Shown here: piece by piece, positions 19,959 through 28,557 of the stretch
How positions within the stretch are numbered: the stretch's first letter is position 1
Layout of the letters: each line of letters starts with the position of its first letter
NCBI RefSeq assembly: GCF_900635775.1
Contig: NZ_LR134167.1
Span: 591,001-655,000, forward strand
Direction: 5' to 3'
Source: Avibacterium volantium
GTDB lineage: Bacteria; Pseudomonadota; Gammaproteobacteria; Enterobacterales; Pasteurellaceae
DNA length: 64,000 nucleotides
The notes under the pieces: model-generated
Databases searched by the model: none
The model's input: only the letters and a program-made list of their open reading frames with translations
Told to the model about the DNA's origin: nothing
Position numbers and translations under genes: made by a program

Positions 19959-20030
19959 AAAAAGCCACTCATAAAGAGTGGCAAAAATAACTTAAGGAAT
20001 CAAATTTATTAAAACAACTGCAAGCTGCTA
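19959..20030 (-). ncRNA. Putative sigma-E-dependent small RNA, MicA-like, divergent from luxS
   Basis: A candidate RNA of about 72 nt runs from near 20030 to the T-run at 19963-19959 and ends in GCCACTC-tttat-GAGTGGC plus five T. E. coli MicA is also 72 nt, is also divergent from luxS, is also driven by sigma-E, and its terminator stem is also built on GCCACTC/GAGTGGC. The 5' region contains AGCAGCTTGCAG, followed by an A/U-rich stretch and TTCCTTA, which is complementary to a Shine-Dalgarno TAAGGAA. The primary sequence of the 5' seed differs from E. coli MicA, so orthology is by position and layout only. Confidence 0.68.
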
Positions 20031-20035
20031 TACTG

Positions 20036-20063
20036 TCAGACCGAATAATAACAGAAAAGTTCA
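20036..20063 (-). promoter_or_regulatory. Sigma-E-type promoter for the MicA-like small RNA
   Basis: Reading the minus strand, TGAACTT (20063-20057) is followed after 16 bp by TCTGA (20040-20036). The sigma-E consensus is GGAACTT, 15-17 bp, TCTGA, so only one -35 base differs. Confidence 0.72.
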
Positions 20064-20120
20064 CGATAAGTTGAATTTTTTTTACAAAAATTTACATTTT
20101 ATTCAGGAAAAGGAAAAATT

Positions 20121-20627
20121 ATGCCATTACTCGATAGCTTTAAAGTGGATCACACCAAAATGAATGCGCCAGCAGTGCGTGTCGCCAAAACAATGCGTAC
20201 CCCAAAAGGCGATGATATTACGATTTTCGATTTGCGTTTTTGTATCCCAAACAAAGAAATTCTGCCACCAAAGGGCATTCACACCTTGGAACACCTTTTC
20301 GCTGGTTTTATGCGCGATCACTTAAACAGCGAAAATGTAGAAATTATTGATATTTCGCCGATGGGTTGCCGCACTGGATTTTATATGTCCCTCATTGGCA
20401 CACCAAACGAACAGCAAGTGGCGCAAGCGTGGCTCGCCTCAATGAAAGATATTTTACAGGTGAAAGATCAAAAAGAGATTCCAGAATTAAACGAATATCA
20501 ATGCGGTACTTACACCGAACATTCCTTGCCCGAAGCCCATCAAATCGCGCAACACATTCTTGAACGTGGCGTAGGCGTAAACAAAAATGAAGATTTGCTA
20601 CTCGATGAAAGTTTGTTAGCACAGTAA
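20121..20627 (+). CDS. luxS: S-ribosylhomocysteine lyase, autoinducer-2 synthesis
   Basis: LuxS splits S-ribosylhomocysteine into homocysteine and DPD, the precursor of autoinducer-2. It recycles methyl-cycle waste and provides a quorum signal. The 168-residue product has the metal ligands His54 and His58 ([11 protein letters not shown]) and a third ligand cysteine in [10 protein letters not shown]. The catalytic cysteine is in [20 protein letters not shown] ribosome site precedes the ATG. Its upstream region carries the two small-RNA-like elements on the opposite strand. purT follows after 26 bp. Confidence 0.97.
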   Translation: MPLLDSFKVDHTKMNAPAVRVAKTMRTPKGDDITIFDLRFCIPNKEILPPKGIHTLEHLFAGFMRDHLNSENVEIIDISPMGCRTGFYMSLIGTPNEQQVAQAWLASMKDILQVKDQKEIPELNEYQCGTYTEHSLPEAHQIAQHILERGVGVNKNEDLLLDESLLAQ

Positions 20628-20653
20628 ATTCTCACTGATAGAAGGAAAACACA

Positions 20654-21835
20654 ATGACAACATTAGGGACTGCACTGACACCAAAAGCCACCAAAGTGAT
20701 GATGTTAGGTTCTGGTGAGCTGGGTAAAGAAGTGGTAATTGAATTGCAACGCTTAGGTGTGGAAGTGATTGCGGTGGATCGTTATGAAAATGCGCCAGCG
20801 CAGCAAGTGGCGCACCGTGCTTATACCATTTCAATGCTTGATGGCGAGGCGTTGAAATCCTTGGTTGAAAAAGAACAGCCTGATTATATCGTGCCAGAAG
20901 TAGAGGCGATTGCCACAGAAACTTTGGTGGAATTAGAGCAAGCGGGCTTTAATGTTGTTCCTACGGCGAAAGCCACACGCTTAACAATGAATCGCGAAGG
21001 TATTCGCCGTTTGGCGGCAGAAGAATTAGGGCTGCCTACTTCGCCTTATCAATTTGTGGATAATTTTGCAGATTTTCAAAGTGCGGTGGAAAAAATTGGC
21101 GTTCCTTGTGTGGTGAAGCCGATTATGTCTTCTTCAGGACACGGACAAAGTATCGTGAAATCGTTTGATCAGCTACAAGCCGCTTGGGATTATGCCCAAC
21201 AAGGTGGGCGCGCGGGAGCTGGGCGTGTGATTGTGGAGGGTTTTGTTAAATTTGATTATGAAATCACCTTGCTTACGGTTCGCCATATTGGTGGCACTTC
21301 ATTCCTTGCGCCGATTGGTCATCGTCAAGAAAATGGCGATTATCGTGAATCTTGGCAGCCACAAGCAATGTCAGCGGAGGCATTAGCCAAAGCGCAGCAA
21401 ATTGCGGAGAAAATTACTACCGCACTTGGCGGACGTGGGATTTTTGGCGTGGAAATGTTTGTAGCCGGGGACGATGTGATTTTCAATGAAGTTTCACCGC
21501 GTCCGCACGATACAGGAATGGTTACCCTTATCTCGCAAGAGCTGTCTGAGTTTGCCTTGCACGCCCGTGCGATTTTAGGTTTGCCGATTGCGCAAATTAA
21601 TCTTATTAGCCCAGCAGCATCTAAAGCCATTGTGGTGGAAGGACATTCCAACCAAGTACAATTTGCGGGTTTAGAAAACGTGTTGGCTGAACCCAATACG
21701 GATATTCGTTTATTTGGTAAGGGAGAAGTGCAAGGCCATCGCCGAATGGGGGTAGTGCTAGCTCGCGATGAAAGTGTAGAAAAAGCCTTGCAAAAAGTGC
21801 AACGCGCTTACAACGAACTAGACATTATTTTATAA
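20654..21835 (+). CDS. purT: Formate-dependent phosphoribosylglycinamide formyltransferase
   Basis: PurT formylates GAR using formate and ATP in purine synthesis, an alternative to folate-dependent PurN. The 393-residue protein (E. coli 392) has the N-terminal fold with [24 protein letters not shown] and an ATP-grasp domain (about 115-310, [16 protein letters not shown]). A C-terminal [15 protein letters not shown] segment supplies Mg-binding residues. It follows luxS on the same strand. I saw no PurR-like palindrome in the 26-bp gap. Confidence 0.96.
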   Translation: MTTLGTALTPKATKVMMLGSGELGKEVVIELQRLGVEVIAVDRYENAPAQQVAHRAYTISMLDGEALKSLVEKEQPDYIVPEVEAIATETLVELEQAGFNVVPTAKATRLTMNREGIRRLAAEELGLPTSPYQFVDNFADFQSAVEKIGVPCVVKPIMSSSGHGQSIVKSFDQLQAAWDYAQQGGRAGAGRVIVEGFVKFDYEITLLTVRHIGGTSFLAPIGHRQENGDYRESWQPQAMSAEALAKAQQIAEKITTALGGRGIFGVEMFVAGDDVIFNEVSPRPHDTGMVTLISQELSEFALHARAILGLPIAQINLISPAASKAIVVEGHSNQVQFAGLENVLAEPNTDIRLFGKGEVQGHRRMGVVLARDESVEKALQKVQRAYNELDIIL

Positions 21836-21840
21836 CGAGT

Positions 21841-21862
21841 AGGCGAACAAGGTTCGCCTTTC
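21841..21862 (+). terminator. Terminator after purT
   Basis: AGGCGAAC-aag-GTTCGCCT is followed by TTCTT. The T-run is short, so strength is moderate. Confidence 0.7.
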
Positions 21863-21973
21863 TTACTAATTTAAGAATAAGTGCGCTGGAAAATGCGTGT
21901 GAATTTTAGAGCATGCAGAATTGTTCCGAAGCAGAAATGAAGCAATGGCAAAAAATGCGTAAACAATTAACGC

Positions 21974-22303
21974 CTATGCAACCCGAAATCCCACCGTTGC
22001 CACATAGCCTAAAATGCCGTAAAAAATCACCGCACTTAGGATAAGCAAGGCTTTGCCTTGTTGGGCATTGCGTTGATGAATGAGGTAAAGTATTCTTGCA
22101 CTAATGCCTAAAATAAAAGGATAAACCCAGAAAAAAATCGACATCAACATAGTTTGCAAATCAGTTAAACTGGGGTTTTTCAGTAAATTTGGCGAGATAA
22201 GTAGCGCCAGGGGCCAAAGCAAAATAGGCAGGCAAAAAATAGCGAGCGCCCAAATGAAAGGGCTAAAGCCAGTGGGCATTTTTTGTTTGTTCATATCAAT
22301 CAT
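21974..22303 (-). CDS. Small three-helix membrane protein, unknown function
   Basis: The 109-residue protein (or 106 from Met4) has hydrophobic segments at about 14-36 (FIWALAIFCLPILLWPLALLI), 50-70 and 84-105. A short basic loop containing HQRNAQQGKALL lies between the second and third. It resembles small Pasteurellaceae membrane proteins (DUF5389 is my best guess), but I cannot confirm the family. It is divergent from glpG with 34 bp between start codons. A USS (ACCGCACTT) lies near its 3' end. No ribosome site stands out before either start. Confidence 0.6.
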   Translation of the reverse strand: MIDMNKQKMPTGFSPFIWALAIFCLPILLWPLALLISPNLLKNPSLTDLQTMLMSIFFWVYPFILGISARILYLIHQRNAQQGKALLILSAVIFYGILGYVATVGFRVA

Positions 22304-22337
22304 TTATTCAATTTTTCAGGAGAAGGGAATATAACAA

Positions 22338-23201
22338 ATGAAGCGTCTATTTGGTAGTGAAATCAGTAATTTTGCTTTTTACTTTCGTGATTATATTGCA
22401 CAGAAATATCAAGTCCCGCTTGAAGTGAGAGAGGAACAAACAAAATATGGCATTATGCTTGCGGTGTATGTGGCAGAAGATTGCCCATTATTAAACCAAA
22501 TAGAGCAAGAGCGCGATGAATTTCTGCGCCGTCCTTTTGATGCGATGTACCAACAAGCCAGCTGGGAAACGGGCAAAATTGAACAAGCTGATGAAAATAA
22601 AGTGCGGTGGAAATTTCCTCGGTTTTCCCAGTGGAAACAACAAAAATTTACTGTTTTTTTAACCGCACTTTGTCTGATTATTTATCTTTTTCAGCTACTT
22701 GGTTTTAACCAAGACATTTTGCTAGCCACCCATTATCCAGAGAGCTATGCGGAACAATCCGAACTTTGGCGCTATTTCACGCATAGTCTTGTTCACCTTT
22801 CCCCTTGGCATATCACCTTCAATTTGGTGTGGTGGTGGATTTTTGCTGGGAAAATTGAACAGAAATTTGGCACAGCAACGCTGGTGCTGTTGTATCTGCT
22901 TTCTGCGTTTATTAGTGGTTTTGCGCAAAATATGGCATCAGGGCCTGCATTTTTCGGCTTATCTGGCGTGGTGTATGCGGTGCTAGGCTATGTTCTGGTA
23001 TTGGATAAATTTAGTCGTCAGCACCCCTTTCATTTACCGCAAGGCTTTTTTACAATGCTCCTTGTTGGTATCGCCTTTGGTTTTGTTAGCCCCTTGATTG
23101 GCGTTTCTATGGGGAACACCGCGCACATCACGGGCTTATTAACGGGCGCTGTATTAGCCAGGGTAAAAATCTTGTTTGCCAAGCCACAAAAAACAATTTA
23201 A
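22338..23201 (+). CDS. glpG: Rhomboid intramembrane serine protease GlpG
   Basis: The 287-residue protein has an N-terminal cytoplasmic domain (about 1-95) and a six-helix rhomboid core. Catalytic serine is in FFGLSGVVYAVLGY and catalytic histidine in MGNTAHITGLLTG. The L1-loop motif WRYFTHSLVHLSPWHITFNLVWWW is also typical. GlpG cleaves membrane proteins inside the bilayer and has been linked to membrane protein quality control. Two uptake signals of opposite orientation (near 22601 and 22662) lie in the linker before the core. glpR follows after 27 bp, the standard glpGR pair. Confidence 0.95.
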   Translation: MKRLFGSEISNFAFYFRDYIAQKYQVPLEVREEQTKYGIMLAVYVAEDCPLLNQIEQERDEFLRRPFDAMYQQASWETGKIEQADENKVRWKFPRFSQWKQQKFTVFLTALCLIIYLFQLLGFNQDILLATHYPESYAEQSELWRYFTHSLVHLSPWHITFNLVWWWIFAGKIEQKFGTATLVLLYLLSAFISGFAQNMASGPAFFGLSGVVYAVLGYVLVLDKFSRQHPFHLPQGFFTMLLVGIAFGFVSPLIGVSMGNTAHITGLLTGAVLARVKILFAKPQKTI

Positions 23202-23228
23202 AAATAAACACAACATCAGGAAGAAGCA

Positions 23229-23987
23229 ATGAAACAATCCCTTCGTCATAAAAAGATCATTTCGCTGGTGAAACAAAATGGTTATTTAAGCACGGAAGAT
23301 TTAGTTAGCCTGCTTGGGGTTAGCCCACAGACCATTCGCCGCGATTTGAATGAACTGGCAGAAAATAATTTAATCAGCCGTCATCACGGTGGCGCGGCCT
23401 CCCCTTCCACATCAGAAAATTCTGATTATGTGGAACGTAAGCACTTCTTTTCAACAGAAAAAAGACGCATTGCCGAAGAAGTGGCGAAAATTATTCCCAA
23501 TGGTTCATCGTTATTTATGGATATCGGCACAACCCCTGAGGCGGTGGCAAATGCCTTGTTAAATCACAAAAATTTACGCATTGTGACCAACAACCTGAAC
23601 GCTGCTTACATTCTGATGCAAAATAAAAGTTTTGACATCACAATGGCGGGCGGATCGCTGCGCCAAGACGGTGGCATTATCGGTGAAGCCACCGTGGCAT
23701 TTATCAAACAATTTCGCTTAGATTTTGGTATTCTCGGCATTAGCGCCATTGATAGTGATGGCACATTGCTGGATTATGATTATCACGAAGTGCAGGTAAA
23801 ACGTGCGATTATGGAAAGCTCGCGTAGCACTATTTTAGCAACGGATCATTCCAAGTTTAACCGCCGCGCAATGGTATGTTTGGGATCACTCACCGAGCTG
23901 AGCCATTTGTTTACCGATACCCCACCGTCAGAGAGCATTATTCAGCTGTTAGAAGCAAGTAATACGCTAGTGCATATTTGTGAATAA
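23229..23987 (+). CDS. glpR: DeoR-family glycerol-3-phosphate regulon repressor
   Basis: The 252-residue protein has the DeoR helix-turn-helix at its N-terminus (YLSTEDLVSLLGVSPQTIRRDLNEL). The sugar-phosphate sensing domain follows (MDIGTTPEAVANALL, IVTNNLNAAYIL, GGSLRQDGGIIGEAT, ATDHSKFNRRAMVCLG). E. coli GlpR represses glp genes and is released by glycerol-3-phosphate. The location next to glpG and facing glpABC, with GlpR-like dyads between glpA and glpT, supports the same role. A bidirectional terminator closes the gene. Confidence 0.94.
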   Translation: MKQSLRHKKIISLVKQNGYLSTEDLVSLLGVSPQTIRRDLNELAENNLISRHHGGAASPSTSENSDYVERKHFFSTEKRRIAEEVAKIIPNGSSLFMDIGTTPEAVANALLNHKNLRIVTNNLNAAYILMQNKSFDITMAGGSLRQDGGIIGEATVAFIKQFRLDFGILGISAIDSDGTLLDYDYHEVQVKRAIMESSRSTILATDHSKFNRRAMVCLGSLTELSHLFTDTPPSESIIQLLEASNTLVHICE

Positions 23988-24015
23988 AAAATTGGGCAAT
24001 TAGCCCAATTTTTTT
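23986..24015. terminator. Bidirectional terminator between glpR and glpC
   Basis: AAAAATTGGGC-aatta-GCCCAATTTTT has an A-run on one side and a T-run on the other. It serves the two convergent genes. Confidence 0.9.
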
Positions 24016-24031
24016 ATAACTGGCGTGAAGA

Positions 24032-25300
24032 TTAAATCGCCTTCGCCAACAACGTGATTGGGTGCAGGCAGGTTAGGCTGGTGGACATATCAATTTGCCA
24101 TTTACAGGTTTCGCACTCTGAAATCACAAAATCGAATTTCCCTTCTTCAATATGCTCAAATAGGGTTTTACCAATGGCTTGGGAAACTTCATAGTTTTCT
24201 GCTTTAAAGCCGTAAGTGCCAGCAATACCACAACATTGGCTTGGTAGCATTACCACCTCTAAATCAGGAATCAGTTTCAGTAACGCAAGCGTATAAGGCG
24301 CCCAACCTGCTTTATCCACGTGGCAAGCGGTGTGATATGCCACTTTCAACGGCATTGATTTAAACTGCGGTGCGTTTTTACGTTGAAATAATTGATACAA
24401 ATACTTCGTTACAATATTAATGTGTGGACGTACTTTTGCGTTATCCATTCCCAAAATATGATGATATTCATCACGCAAATTCATCGTACAGCTAGATGAA
24501 GTGCCAACTACATCAAGCTCTTGATTAATAATGGTATTTTCTAGCTGAGCAAGGTTAAATTCGGCAAGTTGTCTAGCACGTTTTGGAAAGCCATTTACGC
24601 TCAGTGGCAGTCCACAGCATTTTTCTTTTTCCAATAACAGCACGCCAATATCTAAGGCATTGAAAACCTTGATTAAATCCTTACCGAGTTGTGGATTATT
24701 ATAGTTCACGTAACAGCCGTGATAGTATGCCACCTTGTCTTTGTAATAACGCTGACGCTCAAGGGCATTATTTTTATACCATTGACGGAATGAGCCAAAA
24801 GAATATTTCGGCAAACTGCGGTGTTGGCTAACTTTTAAGGTTTTTTCCAGTAAGAATTTCGTGGCTTTTAAGCCTGTAATGGTATTCACCACAGGGGCAA
24901 AAGGGGTGTTGAGTTTGCCCATTATGTCGGTGTTACTTAGCACCGCATCGCGTAATTTATGAATGAGCGATTTTTTCTGTTCTTTCAAATGGTTATTTCT
25001 CGCCCGCACGATTAAATCGCCAATTTTCACATCAGAAGGGCAAGCCACTTCACAGCGTTTGCAGTTGGTACAATATTTCAGTGCTTCATCATAGAATGCG
25101 GCACTTTTTAGGCGAAAACGTTCCCCATCTGGACCAGCTTGCTTCGGACCAGGGTAGAGCGGGTTTTGCTTCGACACGGGGCAAACCGCCGTGCAAGCCG
25201 TACATTTTATGCAGCTCTCAAAACTGTTATCCATATATTGATGTGTGGGTGGCAAGGCGGCATTTTGTTTCGCATTTTCGATTAATTGTTGAATGTTCAT
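24032..25300 (-). CDS. glpC: Anaerobic glycerol-3-phosphate dehydrogenase subunit C
   Basis: GlpC is the membrane-associated iron-sulfur subunit that hands electrons from GlpAB to menaquinone. The 422-residue product has two 4Fe-4S clusters near its N-terminus (CIKCTACTAVCP at about 31-42 and CTNCKRCEVACPSD at about 76-89). It also has two CCG-type cysteine-rich domains (YHGCYVNYNNP ... KEKCCGLPL and YHTACHVDKAG ... SQCCGIAGTYG). Its ATG shares one base with the glpB stop codon (TAATG), so the two are translationally coupled. Confidence 0.95.
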   Translation of the reverse strand: MNIQQLIENAKQNAALPPTHQYMDNSFESCIKCTACTAVCPVSKQNPLYPGPKQAGPDGERFRLKSAAFYDEALKYCTNCKRCEVACPSDVKIGDLIVRARNNHLKEQKKSLIHKLRDAVLSNTDIMGKLNTPFAPVVNTITGLKATKFLLEKTLKVSQHRSLPKYSFGSFRQWYKNNALERQRYYKDKVAYYHGCYVNYNNPQLGKDLIKVFNALDIGVLLLEKEKCCGLPLSVNGFPKRARQLAEFNLAQLENTIINQELDVVGTSSSCTMNLRDEYHHILGMDNAKVRPHINIVTKYLYQLFQRKNAPQFKSMPLKVAYHTACHVDKAGWAPYTLALLKLIPDLEVVMLPSQCCGIAGTYGFKAENYEVSQAIGKTLFEHIEEGKFDFVISECETCKWQIDMSTSLTCLHPITLLAKAI

Positions 25301-26592
25301 TATTTGCCCCCTGCAAGAATCTGTTCTGCCACGGTGAGCGCGGTAACCACCGCCACGCCCGAGCTACAACCGAGTTCTAAATTATTGTAACCGCCAATCA
25401 CTGAGCCAATAGCGTATAAATTCGCTAAAATCTCACCGCACTTTTGCACTTGGCATTTTTCGTTAATTTTCACCCCCGCACTTTGATAAGGTTGCGGAGC
25501 GGAAAAGCGATCTCTTGTCCAAGAAAGGCGGTTGCCATTATCAAAATCGCCGTTGCCGATAATATCGAGATCAAAAATAGGCTCAAGAACCCGTTCAAAT
25601 TCCGCCACAATCCCCGAGCTAAAATAATGCCCCGAAGCCAGCACAAAATGCTCAGCATAAAGTGCATCATCTTGATGTAATTGCGTGTAAAGGGCTTTCA
25701 CTTGGTGATCCTCAATATCCGCCCGCAACGCTTTGTCGCCATTGAGCATTACACCGCCCAACTTTTCAAAATGATCTCGCAGGGCTTTTCGCTGACGCAT
25801 TCCCAGTAAAGAAGGCGGTAGTGTTGGTAGTTCAAATAAATTTAGCCCTGTCGCCTGTTTGAGGCTGTTGAAGAAATGATTGTCGCTCATTCCAAAACAG
25901 GCGGGTAAAAACACCGCACTTGCGTTTCCTGCGGCTTGTTGGATTTCTCGCACTAACTCGCCGAACGCCAGTTTATGCTCCAGTACTTGGGAAATATTGA
26001 CGCTACGAAATTCCCGTGCGTTGTTGCGAAGTTGGTCTAATTGCGGAATGTGCAAATAGCCAATACTCACATCACAATGGGCAAATTGCGGATTTTGTTT
26101 TAAGTTATCCGCTAATAATTGTGGTTGGAAATCGTGGTAACCCTCAATGCCTAGCACTACAATGCGTTTATGGGGAAATTCAGCTTGTGATAATGGCAAG
26201 GTTGGCACGCTGTTTGCCGAAAGCCAAGTTCGACGTAAACCGCCCAAAGGAGTAACACGGAGATGATTTTCTTTATGTGAGCCAAGCAGATCCAAATTGA
26301 GCGATTGGGCTAATTGTTCAAAGTGTTCTGCTTTAGCAAGCACCTGATCTTTTCCCAATAAGGTATAGGGGTGATGTGGCACTTGCTCAGCAAAGTGCGG
26401 GTAAAAATCTGCAAAATTTTCCACCGCACTTCCATCTGGAAGCTGGCTGAGTAAATCTAACGAGCCAGAGGAAAAATCCATCGCCGCTTGTCCGTTGTTT
26501 ACGATGGCACAATGTTTACCTTGTTGTTGCAAGGCGATACCGCAGGTTAGCCCTGCCAATCCGCCACCGATAATAATCACATCAAATTTCAT
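25300..26592 (-). CDS. glpB: Anaerobic glycerol-3-phosphate dehydrogenase subunit B
   Basis: The flavoprotein subunit is about 430 residues and begins [25 protein letters not shown], an FAD-binding Rossmann motif. A C-terminal [24 protein letters not shown] segment closes the flavin site. I start at ATG 26592, where the family sequence begins; an in-frame start 48 bp upstream lies inside glpA and adds unrelated residues. The start overlaps the end of glpA by 11 bases. It works with GlpA and GlpC in anaerobic oxidation of glycerol-3-phosphate. Confidence 0.94.
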   Translation of the reverse strand: MKFDVIIIGGGLAGLTCGIALQQQGKHCAIVNNGQAAMDFSSGSLDLLSQLPDGSAVENFADFYPHFAEQVPHHPYTLLGKDQVLAKAEHFEQLAQSLNLDLLGSHKENHLRVTPLGGLRRTWLSANSVPTLPLSQAEFPHKRIVVLGIEGYHDFQPQLLADNLKQNPQFAHCDVSIGYLHIPQLDQLRNNAREFRSVNISQVLEHKLAFGELVREIQQAAGNASAVFLPACFGMSDNHFFNSLKQATGLNLFELPTLPPSLLGMRQRKALRDHFEKLGGVMLNGDKALRADIEDHQVKALYTQLHQDDALYAEHFVLASGHYFSSGIVAEFERVLEPIFDLDIIGNGDFDNGNRLSWTRDRFSAPQPYQSAGVKINEKCQVQKCGEILANLYAIGSVIGGYNNLELGCSSGVAVVTALTVAEQILAGGK

Positions 26593-28273
26593 TGCTGTCT
26601 GTCCCCTGTGTGGCTTGTTCATCAAGTGGTTTAACATCATTCAAACCGAGTAAACTGTAATAAATCCAGCTGGTAAATTCTGCTTCGCGCACCGCTTCTC
26701 CCCACGCAATAGGCTGAATTCCCCGCCAACGTTCTTCCATAAAAGAAGCCAGTTGAGTGGTAGATTGGCGTGGTGTGGCAACATTAAAACGCGCCATTAA
26801 GCCTGCAGCACGACAGGCGCAAAGTTCCGCTTGGCAGGTTCCCATTCCTACACGGGTGCGGCGGCGTAAATCCACCAAGTTATTCACTTTGAGTTCATCA
26901 ACGGCATAACGAATTTCCCCTGCACTCACCGCTTCACATTCACAAACCAAGGAACGATCTAAGCGTTCTTGATCGAGCAATTTGGTGGCTCGCTGGCCGT
27001 GGCGATATACCGCAGAAATTTTAATTGGTGTTGGCAGTGAAATAATTTGTTTGTAGGTTTCTTCTTGTGTTGCGCCTGAACCCGGTAAAGGTTGGCTAGC
27101 AGTGGTACAAGTGGCAGATTTATTGAGTTTTTTGCACACCAAATCCGTTGCCCATTCTGCCATTAAACGATAGGTCATTAATTTCCCACCTGTGATGGTA
27201 ACAAAACCCTCCAACCCATCACGTTCTGCGTGATCGAGCAACACAATGCCACGGCTCACGTTGCGTCCTGAAGGATCGTCATCAGTGGCAACCAGTGGGC
27301 GCACGCCAGCATAAGCACGCAGCACACGGGTATGGCGTAGGGAAGGGGCGAGTTTTTCCCCTTCACGGAACAAAATATCCACTTCTTCAGGTGTTACCAC
27401 CATATTATCAATTTGATCATAAGGAATACGGCTTGAGGTCGTACCGATCACGCAAATGGTATCCCCCGGCACGAGAATATCAGCATCGGCAGGCTTACGG
27501 CAGCGGTTAATCACTAGATTATTAATGCGGTGGCCCATAATTAACAGCGCCCCTTTGGCTGGGAACATTCGGATTTTCAGATCGGCAGATTCGGCAATGC
27601 CTTGTCCCCAGATCCCACCTGCATTCACCACAACAGGGGCAAAAAATAAGCGTTCTACTTTATTTTTATGATCGTAAACTTTCGTCCCAATCACGCGATC
27701 ACCCTCGCGGATTAGCCCTTTTACTTCGCAATAGGTGAAAATTTTTGCGCCACGCTCGCTGGCATCAAGCATATTGGCGGAAGTGAGGCGGAAAGGATCG
27801 ATTGAGCCATCAGGCACCACCACCGCGCCCACTAAATTCGGATTGACCGAAGGCTCTAAGCGTCTGGCTAAATCAGGCTCAATCGCCACCGCTTCAATGC
27901 CAGCATTATCGCAAGCGGTAAGAAAGGTTTTTTGATAGGCCGAATCATCTTCAGGCAGCGTGATAAATAGCCCTTTGGTGTCTTCAATACAATGGCGAGC
28001 AATGTTTTTCAGGATCAAATTTTCTTGAATACATTCGCGTGCGGATTCTTCATCATTCACCGCATAACGCGCGCCACTGTGCAACAGCCCGTGGTTACGC
28101 CCTGTTGCTCCTGTGGCAATATCACGGCGTTCCAACAACACACAATTAATGCCACGCAACGCACAATCGCGTGCAATCCCCGCACCCGTTGCGCCGCCGC
28201 CAATGATGATCACGTCCGTATTGATAGGCGAAAAGTCCTGTGCATTTTGATAAAAGTGCGGTGATTTTTTCAT
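26582..28273 (-). CDS. glpA: Anaerobic glycerol-3-phosphate dehydrogenase subunit A
   Basis: GlpA oxidises glycerol-3-phosphate to dihydroxyacetone phosphate during fumarate- or nitrate-linked growth. The 563-residue product has an N-terminal FAD motif ([19 protein letters not shown]), the family signature [16 protein letters not shown], and a C-terminal BFD-like 2Fe-2S domain with cysteines in [13 protein letters not shown] and [18 protein letters not shown] lies before the ATG. A likely promoter with -10 TATGAT (28331-28326) has a GlpR-like dyad in its spacer, and two CRP sites lie further upstream, shared with glpT. A USS overlaps the first codons. Confidence 0.95.
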   Translation of the reverse strand: MKKSPHFYQNAQDFSPINTDVIIIGGGATGAGIARDCALRGINCVLLERRDIATGATGRNHGLLHSGARYAVNDEESARECIQENLILKNIARHCIEDTKGLFITLPEDDSAYQKTFLTACDNAGIEAVAIEPDLARRLEPSVNPNLVGAVVVPDGSIDPFRLTSANMLDASERGAKIFTYCEVKGLIREGDRVIGTKVYDHKNKVERLFFAPVVVNAGGIWGQGIAESADLKIRMFPAKGALLIMGHRINNLVINRCRKPADADILVPGDTICVIGTTSSRIPYDQIDNMVVTPEEVDILFREGEKLAPSLRHTRVLRAYAGVRPLVATDDDPSGRNVSRGIVLLDHAERDGLEGFVTITGGKLMTYRLMAEWATDLVCKKLNKSATCTTASQPLPGSGATQEETYKQIISLPTPIKISAVYRHGQRATKLLDQERLDRSLVCECEAVSAGEIRYAVDELKVNNLVDLRRRTRVGMGTCQAELCACRAAGLMARFNVATPRQSTTQLASFMEERWRGIQPIAWGEAVREAEFTSWIYYSLLGLNDVKPLDEQATQGTDSNEI

Positions 28274-28328
28274 CGCTTTTCCCCCACATTAAATTTGTAA
28301 ATAAAAAGATAAGATTAACAGCTCTATC

Positions 28329-28347
28329 ATACGATAAATGTTCGTTT
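28329..28347. promoter_or_regulatory. GlpR-like operator in the glpA promoter
   Basis: ACGATAAATGTTCGT is an imperfect dyad (ACGA...TCGT) with the ATGTTCG half-site known for GlpR in E. coli. It sits between a -35-like TTTTCT and the -10 TATGAT of the glpA promoter on the minus strand. Confidence 0.6.
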
Positions 28348-28381
28348 TAGAAAATAAAATGAGCGAATTTGTATTAAATTA

Positions 28382-28397
28382 TGTGAGGTAGATCACT
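28382..28397. promoter_or_regulatory. CRP site 1 in the glpA-glpT intergenic region
   Basis: TGTGA-ggtaga-TCACT matches the TGTGA-N6-TCACA consensus at nine of ten core bases. It lies about 70 bp upstream of the predicted glpA start point. Confidence 0.8.
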
Positions 28398-28432
28398 ATT
28401 TATCCGTCATTGAAAAGTTTTTGTTATTTTTT

Positions 28433-28448
28433 TGTGATAAACATCACA
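28433..28448. promoter_or_regulatory. CRP site 2 in the glpA-glpT intergenic region
   Basis: TGTGA-taaaca-TCACA is a perfect core match. Its centre is about 61 bp upstream of the start point predicted from the glpT -10, the classic class-I activator position. Confidence 0.88.
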
Positions 28449-28487
28449 TCTTAAACTTTATCTGCTTTTCGTTTTTTATTTTCTCGC

Positions 28488-28520
28488 TATGATATGTTGG
28501 AAATGTTCGTAAAAGAACGT
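28488..28520 (+). promoter_or_regulatory. glpT -10 element and GlpR-like operator
   Basis: TATGAT at 28488-28493 is the likely -10. Just downstream, ATGTTCGT at 28503-28510 begins a dyad whose arms GTTC and GAAC flank GTAAAA. The ATGTTCGT octamer also occurs in the glpA operator at 28338-28345. A repressor here would cover the transcription start. Confidence 0.6.
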
Positions 28521-28557
28521 CTTTCATCTATAAAAAATAACAACTTGGAGAATTTCT

